DNA of 64,000 nt, from the NCBI GenBank assembly GCA_036874045.1, contig CM072346.1, positions 13,492,001 through 13,556,000 of the forward strand. Reading direction: 5' to 3'. The translations under genes and the position numbers were made by a program. This document shows, piece after piece, positions 38,563-50,028 of this stretch; the first letter of the stretch is position 1, and each line of letters opens with the position of its first letter. Below the pieces are notes generated by a model. That model had not been told where the DNA came from. It searched no databases and saw nothing but the letters and a program-made list of their open reading frames with translations. The DNA comes from Cymodocea nodosa (taxonomy: Eukaryota; Streptophyta; Magnoliopsida; Alismatales; Cymodoceaceae).

Positions 38563-39850
38563 GTGCATAATGGAAAATTTTGATGGAAAGAAAAATGAAA
38601 ATTTTTGTTAAAAATGAAAAGAAAATTTTTGACAAGAGTTAGTGAAAAGAAGCAAATCAATTAATAATAATAATGAAATAAATAGTAAATTTATCTAAAA
38701 GTACAAATAATCTACTTAATTATTACAAATAATATTCAAAAGTACAAATATATTTCAATTTAGATATTACAATGTTAAATAATGTCAAATAATTTATTAG
38801 TATTATGAATGAAATTATGTAGCAAAAGACATGTGAATGTTTTATATGGATATGACAAACCTTGTAATATTAAGAATCTCAAGCAAAAGACATGTGAATG
38901 TTTTCTTACTATGTTGTCCTCCTCATTATAGTCCTCTTAGAATCCAATGCATTTTGTCTCCATACATTCTGCCTTTTCACCTTTGTAGTTCTATGCATAG
39001 TTATTAATGTGTATTCAATGACTATTTTTAGTTGAAATTTTTTACAATATTATAAGAAATTTTATCATTAACATAATTAGATAGATGATATTTTACACAT
39101 CAATATAGACAAATATATTTTGGTTAATTTGAATATCCAATATCAGTCAAATAAAATTTATCTATACAAAAAAAAAAATTATTACAGTGATGCCTTTATA
39201 ATTTTTAAAAATAGAAAATACATTTACGAAACTTGAAAATCATTAGGTCTAGTAATTACATTTTAGAGAACACAAGCATTAACGGTTAATCTTGTTATTT
39301 CTTATTCATAAATAGTTATTTTGATATATGTATCATCAATAACTTCAATGTAATCTTGTAAATATGTAAGTTTATTTTGATATTGATTAAAATAACATTT
39401 AAGATAAGGAAACTACAAAAGTAACAATGTACTTTAAAATATAGGTATATATTTGAGTCATGTCGAATTCTATTTAGTGTTTCAAATAATCTTGTTAGAA
39501 TCACATGATTTAGTTGTAATACAATATTTAAGACTTTATTAAAGTATTTACTAATTATCTAATTTGATCGATTAAATCGTTCTATAGTTACTTTGTACTT
39601 TTGATTTTGCTTAATTGTCATATGAAATCATACTTAGTTTTTATGTGTTAATGTATGAAAATTATATCGTTGGGTGTTTTATATTTGTATATAAATTTTG
39701 GTGACATTTTGTCCATAGTTTTGGTAAAATAATATGGAAAAATTATTTTGCTGACATTCACGTCTAGTAGCAAACTATTTCCTTGTTAACTATTTTCGTG
39801 GAGGGAACTTTTGTTGAAAGGAAGATTTTCCTTCTTGTTGTTCCCAACCA
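38563..39850. mobile_element. Probable Harbinger-like non-autonomous element
   Basis: The left end, GGGGTTGTTAGTGCATAATG with GAAAATTTTG, resembles the element at 36125. The right end, read in complement, gives TTTGGTTGGGAACAACAAGA with AGGAAAATC. The interior is AT-rich without coding potential and shares short blocks with 51410-51560 (AAAGTACAAATAATCTA type). Boundaries and class are tentative. Confidence 0.4.
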
Positions 39851-40508
39851 AATACCTTATAAGCCCAAATGCTTCCATTCACTTGACTCAAGGAAATCAA
39901 GCTAAGATGTAAGATCATCGACAAAATTAACAAATTCACACCAACCAATTTTAAAAAAAATTAAATGAGTGACTGAAAAACACATCAGAAAAAGAAAAAT
40001 AAGTTTCATCTCCAACAATAACAACAAAACTCATAACGAGGACTCACCTACGTACGATCCTGACAAGTATTGTGAGATCTACGTCGGTTGAAGCAAGCAG
40101 TGTCAGTCAGGACGGACACGTCTGTAGAGGTCATAATGGGCAGAAGTCGAGTGAAATTTTCAGACGAAAGGACATCAGAATTTGTTCAACGGTAATAAAA
40201 GAAATTTTTATATATTAGTAAAATTTAACTTTCCTTCAATTATCATACACGTTAACAACTACTTGACAGAATTCAACGATTTCTTTTTATTAGTTGAATT
40301 CTGTAAACCACTAACCCCCCTCCTTCTAATATCAAAGGAATTACCACCATTTTATCATAATACATTTGACAAGATCATCGGCCATGCATCATGCGAACAT
40401 CTATATTTCTTAGTGCATGGAATAATTAATCCAACAGCTTTTATATTATTAAACCTGTCATGGGTTTCTAATTTAACGTTGGAAAAAGCTAAAAAATAAC
40501 TTCACATA
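39851..40508. other. AT-rich intergenic DNA
   Basis: No supported gene; a 105-codon frame at 40182-40499 has no recognisable similarity and biased composition. Confidence 0.5.
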
Positions 40509-40698
40509 TGTTAGGACTCAATTTGAGGGCTCCGATGGTGGATTATTCCAGGTGATCTAAGATTTCTGTTATTCACCTCTATTTATAGAATTTGGAGGAT
40601 TAACTAACTCCACCATCTCCGCCCCCAACCTCCTCCTTAATTTCCGGTAACCACCGGAAATTGAATTTGAAACTTGGTCTTTTTGACCAATTCCAACA
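40509..40698 (-). repeat. Copia 3' LTR (element at 40.5-46.1 kb)
   Basis: 190 bp, TG...CA, containing GGGCTCCGATGGTGGATTAT and TTCACCTCTATTTATAG (a TATA-like block in reverse). Matches 45868-46059 with scattered differences. Confidence 0.9.
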
Positions 40699-40776
40699 TC
40701 TCCCACTTCGTCACAAAGACCAACTATATTCTTTTTAATTCCGCTCCCACTACTCGTAGGTAGCACAATTTCAATA

Positions 40777-42315
40777 TTACTCGTGAGAATGTTTCATGTT
40801 TCCATTATCCATATAAATATTCCTTAATCCCATTAAGTTTACAAACTTAATGTACTTTTCCGTTGGTATTCCTTTTGTAAAAGGATCAGCTATCATATCT
40901 TCTGTAGAGATATAACTCAATTTTATTTCCCCATTTCTTACAATATCACGAGTATAGTGATAATGTATGTTTATATGCTGTCCTTTTGTTGTATTTGCAC
41001 CACTATATACAAGACTTATTGCCGCTTGGTTATCACAATACATTTCTATTGGACCATTTATTAAGTTTAGATTCAAATCATTTATGAATCTTCTGATCCA
41101 AACTGCATGTGATGCGGCTGCACTACAAGCAACATATTCAGCTTCCTGTGTGTATTTTGCTACACACTCTTGCTTCTTACTTCCCCAAGATATGGCTGCC
41201 CCTCCAAAGATGAATACATGTCCTGAAGTAGACATCTCATCATCTTTGTCACCACCTAAATCTGCATCTGTATAACCAAGCACTTCAAGCTCATCTGCTT
41301 GATAAGTCAATTTATGGTGCAAAGTTCATTTTATATATTTCAAAATTCTTTTGACAACTTCCCAATGTTTTGTTCCGAGATTACTTTGATACCTACTTAC
41401 AATACTTACAGCATATGCTAAGTCTAGTCTTGTACATAACATAGCATACATCAAACTTCCAACCACTTGGGCATAAGGTGCTCTTAAAGGTTCCTTCCCT
41501 TTCCCAGGACATTGGTCCTTACTTAACTTTTTCCCTAAAATATAAGGTGTGGGAGTTGAGGAACAATTGTCCATTCCAAACCTTTTTAACACCATTTGCA
41601 GGTATCTTTCCTGATTTATACTCAATGTTCTTGATTTTCGATCTCTTAAGATCTGAATTCCAAGAACATAGGATGCTTCCCCCATGTCCTTCATTTCAAA
41701 TTTTCTACTAAGTTCTTCCTTTGTTTCATTCAACATGTCAGCATTATTTCCAGCAAGTAAAATGTCATCCACATACAAGGATAATATAATGAAGTTACTC
41801 CCACTATTCCTGACATATACAGAGTAATCTAATCTGTTTGAAACAAATCCCATTGTGACAATTATATCATGAAACTTATGATACCATTGTTTAGATGCTT
41901 GTTTTAAACCATATATTGACTTCTTCAATTTGCACACTTTTTCCTCATGTCCTTCCACCTGAAATCCCTTAGGTTGTAACATGTAGATTTCTTCCTGCAG
42001 GTCTCCATTTAGAAATGTAGTTTTTACATCCATTTGATGTAATTCCAAATCTAAATGTGCAACTATAGCCAATATAATTCTTATTGATGCGAATTTAGCA
42101 ACTAAAGAATATGTTTCATGAAAGTCAATTCCCGGTTTCTGTGTATAACCTTTAGCAACTAAACGAGCCTTATATTTTTCAATAGACCCATCAACCTTTA
42201 ACTTTTTTCGGAATATCCACTTGCACCCTATAGCTTTCCTTCCTTTAGGTAGATCACATAATTCCCACACATGATTCCATTTTATGGAATCAATCTCATC
42301 ATTCATGGCATCCAA
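40777..42315 (-). pseudogene. Copia reverse transcriptase and RNase H
   Basis: Reverse transcriptase from the AMNDEIDSIKWNHVWELCDL block to KRILKYIK (42315-41326), then an in-frame stop, then RNase H to 40777 (YTDADLGGDKDDEMSTSGH, YCDNQAAISL, ADPFTKGIP). The catalytic YVDD is intact. An in-frame stop at 42316 separates it from the upstream linker. Confidence 0.9.
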
Positions 42316-42734
42316 TCATAAATCTTTTTCATGAAATTCGACGACATCCTTATATGTCACGGGTTCCATGTGATTTTCCTCTATGTCTATCATTAAACAA
42401 GAAAGCTCACAGGAATACAAATGGTAGTCATCCATCCATGTCGGCTGATGTCTCATCCTTTTGTTGCTAATAGGTAAATCTGGTTCTCTATCTTCTCCAT
42501 TTCTATTGTTCTCTTCAATTCCATTTATAGGCTCATTTTGGATTTCTCCCATGATTTCCATGGGTTCACGATTGTTTTCATCAGTAATTTCCATAGGTTC
42601 ATCTATATTTTCAATGTTTCCTTCTTCTTCAACTCTAGGGTCATTTTCCAGGATATTATTGAAATAGTCATCATTCACCACAAATGGTGGCTCATGTTCC
42701 TTTCCTATTTCTTCCTTTTCATTTAGATTTTCTA

Positions 42735-44027
42735 GGAAAGTGGCATCCCTATATTCAATAATTCCCTTTTCTTTACTATAGAACCTATAACCGAAAGAAT
42801 TTTCAAATAGCCTATAAACCTACATTTAAGAGTCTTTGATTTTAACTTATCCCTTAATTGTTCAGGGATAAGTACATGGGCTATAGATCCCCATTTTATT
42901 AAATGATATAAATTGGGCTTAGTTCCGGTCCATAATTCATAAGGTATGTTAGATACAGACTTGGAGGGTATTCTATTTAATACATAATTTGTTGTGATTA
43001 ATGCTTCTCCCCAAAAAACTTTGGAGAGACCTGAATGTGAAAACATGCATCTAACAGAATTCATAAGAGTTTTGTTCTTTCTTTTCGCCACACCATTTTG
43101 TTGTGGTGTATAAGGCATTGTAGTTTGTCTTTTAATACCATGCATTTCATAAAATAATTTAAATTCTTTAGAATTATATTCCCCTCCCCTATCTGACCTT
43201 AACATCTTAATCTTTCTTCCAAGTTGTTTTTCTACTTCCAACTTGTATTTCTTAAAACAAGTCAATACTTGACTTTTATGACTTATTAGATAAATGTAAG
43301 CATATCTTGAAAAATCATCTATAAAAGTCACAAAATATTCTTTGTCATCATGAGTTTTAATACTTAATGGACCACACACATCAGAATGAATCAACCCCAA
43401 TAATTCATCTGATCTATATCCCTTACCAAAAGATTTCTTAGTCATTTTCCCAACTAAGCAATGTTGACATTTATTTAATTCCATGTCTTTAATTTCAGGC
43501 AACATGTTCAATTTTATTAATTGTTGTATTTTAGATTTATTAATATGTACTAACCTTAAATGCCACAAATCAATATCAGATAAACAACACTCAACATAAT
43601 CAGAAACTATTTCATTTATTTCATTAGCAACGACAGAAAGTTTAAACAAATCATGTTCAGGTACAAAAATTCTCATAGCAAAGATTTTTTTGTCTTTTCC
43701 TATGGATACACGTTTATTGTAAAATCAAACTTCCAAATTATTCTTCAAAAGAGTGCCTACGGATATTAAATTCCGCCTCATGCCAGGTGCATAGAGGACG
43801 TCTTTCAAGATCATAATGTTGTCTCCCAAGTCCAAACGATATGTGCCAATACCTTCCACATCTAAATAAGTATTGTTTCCCATATAGATGCGTTGTTGTC
43901 CAGGACTCAACTCTTTAAATGAGTCAAGTCCCTTTTTCATTTTGGCAATGTGCCTTGTGGCACCAGAATCAACCCACCATTCGTTTGAACTAGGGACTAC
44001 AATATTATTGCATTCTACAACTCCCAT
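42735..44027 (-). pseudogene. Copia protease and integrase
   Basis: Protease site WWVDSGATRHI, then a stop at about 43725. The pre-integrase zinc-binding region follows (LWHLRLVHINKSKIQQL, CQHC). The catalytic core has HSDVCGPL and FIDDFSRYAYIY blocks, then SDRGGEYNSKEF and TPQQNGVAKRKN. A frameshift near 42815 disrupts the FIGY block before the reverse transcriptase linker. Confidence 0.88.
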
Positions 44028-44222
44028 AAAGGTTCTTTTGTTCTTTATGTTCGACTCCGAGGTTCCACCTTTATTTCCATCCCTGTTGGGACAATGTGCC
44101 CTAAAATGACCAAATTGGCCACAAGCATGGCAAGATCCTTGTGATTTCTTTCCACGTGCTTGATTTTGCTTGAAGTTGTTCTTGTTTGGTCCATTTCTTC
44201 TTTTGTTGCCTTTTTCAGATCT

Positions 44223-44855
44223 CTACTTTTGAAATATGGCATTGGCTTCTTCCAAATGAGATTTATGTTGCCTTTGACTGACTATTATTTCTTGTTCAGT
44301 ACCCAACCTAGCTGGCAATTCAGATAATTGTAGTGGGGTAGACCTAAGAGATGTGGTAACCATATCATAACTATGTGGCAAACTATTCAATATAGTTGCT
44401 ATTTGCAATTTTTCTGGTATAGGAGTTCCTGTAGTAGCTAAGTCTTTAGCCATTACCATCATATTATTTACATGTTCCACTACACTTTGTTCCTCTAGCA
44501 TCCTGCAAGAGTTATATTTCTGAAGGAGCAACTATGTGTTCATTTCAGTTGATTTATTATATTTTTCTTTCAAAGCATTCCATAGTGTATAAGCATTAGT
44601 ATATGTTTCATAACATTTTACAAGACAATCTTCCATGAACATGAACATTAAATTTTTCACCTTTTTATCATCTTTCCTCCATTGATTTACTCTTTTTATT
44701 TCCACTTCAGAAGCGTTTTCACTTATTTCCGGAGGATGAGAACCTATTACATGTTCAATATCTTCATATTCTAATGCTTGATATATTTTCCGATACCACA
44801 TCTCATAATTTACCCCATTTAATTTATCCATCCTTGCCAACTTAGTTGTAAACAT
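44223..44855 (-). pseudogene. Copia gag
   Basis: Starts MFTTKLARMDKLNGVNYEMW and runs through the typical ALKEKYN block, an in-frame TAG (44532-44534) and LLQKYNSCRMLEE, to another stop at 44223. The frame continues into a basic linker and the zinc knuckle (about 44100-44150). Confidence 0.88.
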
Positions 44856-45239
44856 CTTTGAAGTAATACTTATATCTACAATCGAAATTACTTTCCAATT
44901 TAAATAAATAATTACCTTATGAAAAAAAAAGTAAATATTAAATTTAAAATTTCAAAATTCCGAAAAACTATTTGAATTCAAATTTCAAAATTCAAAAATC
45001 AAATTTAAATTTCAAAATTTCAATTTTCAAATTTTCAAAAATATTTAAATTTCCAAATTCAAATTCAAATTACAAATATTTCTATTATTTAATTAAAGCA
45101 TGCAATTTCTAAACATATAATATAAATATAATGACTAACACATTTAACAACAACAAAAATTACATGTTATTATTATTATTATTATCCAATATAATATAAT
45201 ATAATATTTTATCAAAGGAGGAGATTTCGAATATCTCTA

Positions 45240-45850
45240 ACCAAATCGCCTAAGGGCGAAAGATCGAAGTTTCGCGTGCGGTGCGACGATTGGGCGGACC
45301 GGCGTGCACGAGAGGGAGGAGCGACAACGGAGTCACACGCGGAAGGGCGGAGGTGCGGTTGGCGTGCGCTGTTCGACGGGCGAAGAGCGAGGTCAGGTAT
45401 CGTGCAAGTAGGTGGAGGACGACGGCCGCGCGCGGAAGGACGGAGATGCGCGGGCGGAGTTGCAGCGACGTGCTCGGAGGACGACATTCGTGCGCAGAAG
45501 GACGAAGATCGCTGGCAGTAGAGCGTGCGCGGTCGTAAGAGTGCATGTTGGCGGAGGAGTGTGCTCGGGCGGCGGGAGGTGCACGCACGGGCAAAGCTGC
45601 GTGCAGGTGCGTGCGCGGGTAGAGGAGGTTCGTGTGCGGGCAAAGGAGTGTGCTCGAGCAGCGAGAGGTGCGCGCGCGGGCGGTGGGAGGTGCGCGTGCA
45701 AGTAGAGGTGCGCGCAGGCAGAGGAGGTCCGCGTGTGGGGGGAGGAGTGTGCTCGAGCAGCGGGAGGTGCGCGGGCGGGCGGCAGGAGGTGCACGCGTGG
45801 GTAGAGCTTCGTGCAGGTGCGTGCGCTGGGCGGCGTGACTGGCAGAGCAA
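45240..45850. repeat. GC-rich, G-strand-biased minisatellite in the Copia leader
   Basis: About 600 bp between gag and the 5' LTR, strongly GC-rich in otherwise AT-rich surroundings. It consists of diverged units around GGGAGGTGCGCGGGCGGGCG and GAGTGTGCTCGAGCAGCGGG. Open frames on both strands here are products of the repeat composition. It could be an acquired segment or an expanded untranslated leader. Confidence 0.75.
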
Positions 45851-45867
45851 CCTCGCTGTAATACCAC

Positions 45868-46059
45868 TGTTGGACTGCACGGTTTGGGGGCTCCGATGGT
45901 GGATTATTTCAGGTGATCCAAAATTTATGTTATTCACCTCTATTTATAGCATTTGGAGTATTAACTACCTCCACTGTCTTCGCCCCCAACCTCTTCCTTA
46001 ATTTCCGGTAACCACCAGAAATTGAATTTAAAAATTGGTATTTTTGACCAATTCCAACA
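45868..46059 (-). repeat. Copia 5' LTR (element at 40.5-46.1 kb)
   Basis: 192 bp, TG...CA, adjoining the primer-binding site at about 45853-45866. Partner of 40509-40698. Confidence 0.9.
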
Positions 46060-46064
46060 ATATA

Positions 46065-46964
46065 AATATGATACCACGACATATCTTTCTTTAATCGTAA
46101 CTTTCTGCATAGGACATTGGTCTTCTTTGATTAAAAACAATAATGCTTACAACTACGAGGTATCTTTTGTTTGAGGATCAGTTCTCGTTGCCAGCTACCG
46201 TTCGTTAATGCGAATCCGTGGAGGAAGGCCGAGGTTGTTATGGCCTGGCTTTATCAAAGGGAGGAAAAGAAAATCTAGAAAAAAAAAATTTTGAATTTTC
46301 CTAACTTATGTTTATGTATTTGAAAGATCTAGAAATTTTTTTTTTTCTAATCTGTTAATATACAGAAGATGAAGTTTTCTAGATTTTCTAACCGTAATAC
46401 ACAAAATTCATTTTCCACCTACCTAAATTAAGTGATTAAAGTTTAAATTGGAAATTAATGATTTAATTAAGTAATTAAGGATTTGATTAAAAATAAGTGA
46501 ATTAGAGATTACTTAAAAGATTAAATTACGTAATGTAAATAATTTAATTAGATGATTCAAGTAATCTAAGTAGGTGATTTAAATGGTTTAATTAAGTAAT
46601 TTAAAGATTAAAATAGATACTTTTTTGTTACATGCATAAACACCTAAATTACAATTTTAAACATTTTCTGTAAAGTATGTAAATTCTCAAATTTCAATTT
46701 TCGCCATTTTTCATCTATTACATGATGACAAAATTAAGATTATTTCTATCTTTTTTCTTCATCATTTTTTAGATTTTTCTTCTTCTTTTTTCTATTTTTT
46801 AAATGCACACAGGCAGAACGCAAGAATATCTTCCCAAGCTGTCGTCGATACACCATTCTCTTCAAAATCAACATATTCTTCGTATGTTTCGAATCTTTAA
46901 TTTTTTTCAAATTTACAATAAATAAAAAATTTCCCCACCATGCAACTACATGATCTCATGTACT
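46065..46964. other. AT-rich intergenic DNA
   Basis: Rich in TTTAATTA-type runs; no gene or recognisable element is seen. Confidence 0.5.
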
Positions 46965-47233
46965 AATGGACTATTCATTGCTATTTTTAAAGTTTAAAAT
47001 CATTAATTTTTTCACTGAAATTGAGAGAACGGTATGTCCAGAACCGTTCAATACCCCGGGTTCATGATCGATCAACGGTCTGCGTCATTTTTTGGGGAAA
47101 CCGAGCTTTATTTATGGTCAATCAAGTACAGATCTGAAATCTTCATGAAAGCCAAGTGGACGTCCATGAATTGCAGGCAGGTAGACTTTGCCGTGCACTA
47201 GATGATCTTATTTGCAAACAACGCAGTGAGGAC

Positions 47234-47316
47234 ATGGCGGAGCACTACTCTTCTGAAAATCCAGAATCCGCTGCTTCTGCGGCCGTTGGTATCGATTCCA
47301 AACACATTCGTTCTGT
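47234..47316 (+). other. Conserved exon-like open stretch upstream of the LRR gene (unit 1)
   Basis: The ATG at 47234 opens a 27-codon stretch (MAEHYSSENPESAASAAVGI and on to HIRS), ending at a strong donor, GTAAGTAAAAG. The same sequence occurs at 60697-60779. Codon use looks protein-like, but no downstream exon is identified. It could be a captured first exon, an upstream open frame, or chance preserved by recent duplication. Confidence 0.3.
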
Positions 47317-47654
47317 GTAAGTAAAAGAACTCCCAAAAATGTAAAGATAACGTGTAAAAAATGTCTCGTAGGAGAGAAAATGCCAACAGACATGAGCAGA
47401 TCGTGTGTTTGGGTGGTGAGAAGATCATCTCTTATCATGAGTTCTTTGATCAAAATCACAACACAAGTTGGTAAGTTTTGAAGATCAAATTATCTCCGAT
47501 AAAGATACTTGAAGATGTTTCTTAATTATGATGAAAAAAAATTATCATGTTATTGAGGTAAGTTTAAATTTTAAGTTTAACTTTTAATTAAAAAAAAGCC
47601 AGACTTGGATTCAATAAAATAAGGAATGGGCAGGGCACTGACGAGGGACGTCGT

Positions 47655-47661
47655 TATAAAT
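47655..47661 (+). promoter_or_regulatory. TATA box of LRR/Pro/Gly gene 1
   Basis: TATAAAT 51 bp before the ATG, directly after GACGTCGT, an ACGT-core element. The same arrangement is present at 61109-61115 in unit 2. Confidence 0.6.
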
Positions 47662-47711
47662 CAAGTCCCACCTCCCCAGACGCCTCCACCGTTCATACTT
47701 CATAGGAAGAA

Positions 47712-50028
47712 ATGGCTACCAAGCCGCGGGCGCGTTACAGCGTCCGGTTGCTGCTCGCCGCCGTCTTTCTTTCCTTCGTCCCAATCATCGGCCAATGTGC
47801 TAGGCTTCTGAAGACGGAGACGGAGTGCACGACGGAGACGGCGTGCACGCCCACGAACACGACGAGGATCAAGAATGCGCACACCGCCTTGCAGGCTTGG
47901 AAGAAGGCCATCACCTGCGACCCTCACAACAAGACGGCCAACTGGAACGGGGCCAACGTGTGTGAGTACACCGGCGTCTACTGTGCCCCGGCGCCTGACG
48001 ACCCTAACGCCCTCACCGTGGCTGCCATCGACCTCAACCACGGCGAGATTTGTGGAACTTTGCCCGAGGAACTTGGTCTTCTGGCTGATCTTGCGTTCTT
48101 CCACCTGAACAGCAACCGCTTCAAGGGAACCATCCCATCCATGTTCGGTGGAAGGCACGCATATACGCCCCTGCGTCGATTAATATTCGCGTACTTCGTG
48201 GCTTTTGATCGATCGATCGATCGAGGTCGGTTAATTTCTTGTTTTGTGCAGGTACTTGTTCGAGATGGACGTGAGCAACAACCTGTTCACCGGAGATTTC
48301 CCCGTCGAACTCCTCAAGTTGCCGGAGTTGAAGTACCTGGACGTCCGATTCAACAAGTTCAAGGGGGACATCCCACCGGAGGCGTTCGACAAAGATCTTG
48401 ACGCGCTGTTCGTCAACGACAACAACTTCACAGGGAAGATTCCGTCCAACCTTGGCAACTCAACCGTCTCGGTGCTCGTCCTGGCGAACCTTCAACTCGA
48501 CGGTTGCTGCATACCAAGGAGCATCAGAAACATGGACAAAACCTTGTACGAGATCGTCGTGCAGAACGTCGGCGCCGTTTCCTGCCTGCCGCCTGAGATT
48601 GGGAGTCTGGGGAAGGTCACGGTGTTCGACGTCAGCCACAACAAGTTCGTAGGTCCGCTGCCGGATAGCATCGGCGACATGAAGAGCTTGGAGTTGCTCG
48701 ACGTCTCCGACAATAGACTATCCGGTGTCATCCCGAAGCGCATCTGTGAGCTGCCAAACCTAGTGTACTTCAACTTCTCGCACAACTACTTCACAGGAGT
48801 GCCCAAGATATGCCGGAATCTGTCGACCATCGACGATAAAGGAAACTGCATTCCGGACGCATCTCTCCAGAAGAAGTCGGCGGAGTGCAAGGAATTCGGC
48901 TCCCGACCGGTTGTCTGTGAAGTTGTGAGCTCTGAAGATGTTTGTATGACTGCAACCGAAATCACCACACCGCCGAGACCACCAGCCACTTCGCCTCCCT
49001 TTACTCCAAAACCACCCACTTCGCCTCCTTTTACACCACCCACTTCGCCTCCTTTTACACCACCCACTTCGCCCCCTCCTAATATTGGGCCCCCCGAAGT
49101 CAAGAAAGAAGTTGGGGAACCCCCCAAAGACGAGAAAGAAAATGGGGAAACCCGCGAAGCCAAGAAAGGTCATAAGCGGACCGTAGATTATGTCCCCGAT
49201 GAGCCCCCTGTACCACCACCATGTGTAGCATGGGGTGGGGGAAGTGGCGAAGGATTTGGTTGGGGTTCTGGAAAGGGAGGTGGTTTGGGTTTTGGAGGCG
49301 GAGGTGGAGAAGGTCGCTGCGGAGGACACCCGCCCACTTCGCCCCCTCCTACAAAACTATGTGGCGGAGGAGGTGGAGGAGGTGGAGGAGGTGTTTGCGG
49401 AGGAACACCAGCCACTTCGCTCCCTCCTACACCACCATGTGGCGGAGGAAGTGGAGAAGGTGGCTGCGGAGGTGATGGTGGTAATGGAGGACAAGGGGGA
49501 GGTGGTGGTCGTAAGAAAGGAGGAAAAGGAGGTGGTGATTATGGTTACGGTGATAACAAAGGAGGAAAAGGAGGTGGTGGATATGGTGTTGGTGGTAATA
49601 AAGGAGGAAAAGGAGGTGGTGGTGATGGTGGTAACGAAGGAGGAGCAGGATGGGGTGGTGAAGGTTACGGTGATGGTGGAGGAGGACAAGGAAGAGGTGG
49701 TGGCGGTGATGGAGGAGGTGGTGATGGTTATGGTGATGGTGGAAGAGGAGGACAAGGAGGAGGTGGTGATGGTTATGGTGATGGTGGAAGAGGAGGACAA
49801 GGAGGAGGTGGTGATGGTTATGGTGATGGTGGAAGAGGAGGACAAGGAGGAGGTGGTGATGGTTACGGTGATGGTGGAAGAGGAGGACAAGGAGGAGGTG
49901 GTGATGGTGGAAGAGGAGGACAAGGAAGAGGTGGTGATGGTTATGGTAGAGGAGGACAAGGAGGTGGTGGTGACAGTGGAGAGGGAGGGGGAGGGGCAGG
50001 CGTCGGCGAATCATTTCCTTACACATAA
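47712..50028 (+). CDS. Secreted LRR protein with Pro-rich hinge and Gly-rich tail (At4g06744-like/LRX-like), copy 1
   Basis: Two exons, 47712-48154 and 48252-50028, 739 residues. Signal peptide 1-about 29; LRR N-cap with ANWNGANVCEYTGVYCAPAP; about nine LRRs (about 85-330) with LRX/PEX-type motifs (HLNSNRFKGTIP, YLDVRFNKFKGDIP, DLDALFVND, VTVFDVSHN). A Cys-containing cap follows, then a Pro-rich hinge (about 386-425, TSPPFTPP repeats), a charged linker (430-470) and a Gly-rich tail (475-739) ending GVGESFPYT. Part of the tail is four or five 15-residue units (GDGYGDGGRGGQGGG) encoded by 45 bp repeats at about 49720-49930. LRX proteins act in the cell wall; a wall role is inferred. The intron uses a GC donor (GGAAG then GCACGC) and AG acceptor; this choice restores LRR spacing. 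An alternative GT donor at 48190 would add 12 residues. Confidence 0.87.

Larger units (their letters stand above)
40509..46059 (-). mobile_element. Full-length, inactivated Copia LTR retrotransposon
   Basis: All structural parts are present: 3' LTR 40509-40698, 5' LTR 45868-46059 (both TG...CA), PBS just inside the 5' LTR (TGGTATTACAG), and PPT (AAGTGGGAGA) next to the 3' LTR. The flanking 5 bp sites ACATA (40504-40508) and ATATA (46060-46064) differ at one base. One long frame reads gag (44855-44223), zinc knuckle CHACGQFGHFRAHC (about 44140), protease DSGATRHI (about 43960), integrase (43560-42830), reverse transcriptase with YVDDILLAG (about 41780) and RNase H with YCDNQAA (41030). It is broken by in-frame stops at about 44532, 44223, 43725, 42316 and 41326 and by a frameshift near 42815. 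Several stops look like C-to-T or G-to-A changes. LTRs differ at many sites. Confidence 0.92.

Noticed and set aside
45212..45937. 241-codon minus-strand frame and overlapping frames on both strands
   Set aside because: They lie in the GC-rich minisatellite of the Copia leader, with frames open on both strands and no domain.
47198..47428. Minus-strand frame (76 codons) conserved in both LRR units (also 60631-60891)
   Set aside because: Conservation is explained by recent duplication; no domain, and it opposes the more plausible exon-like stretch on the plus strand.
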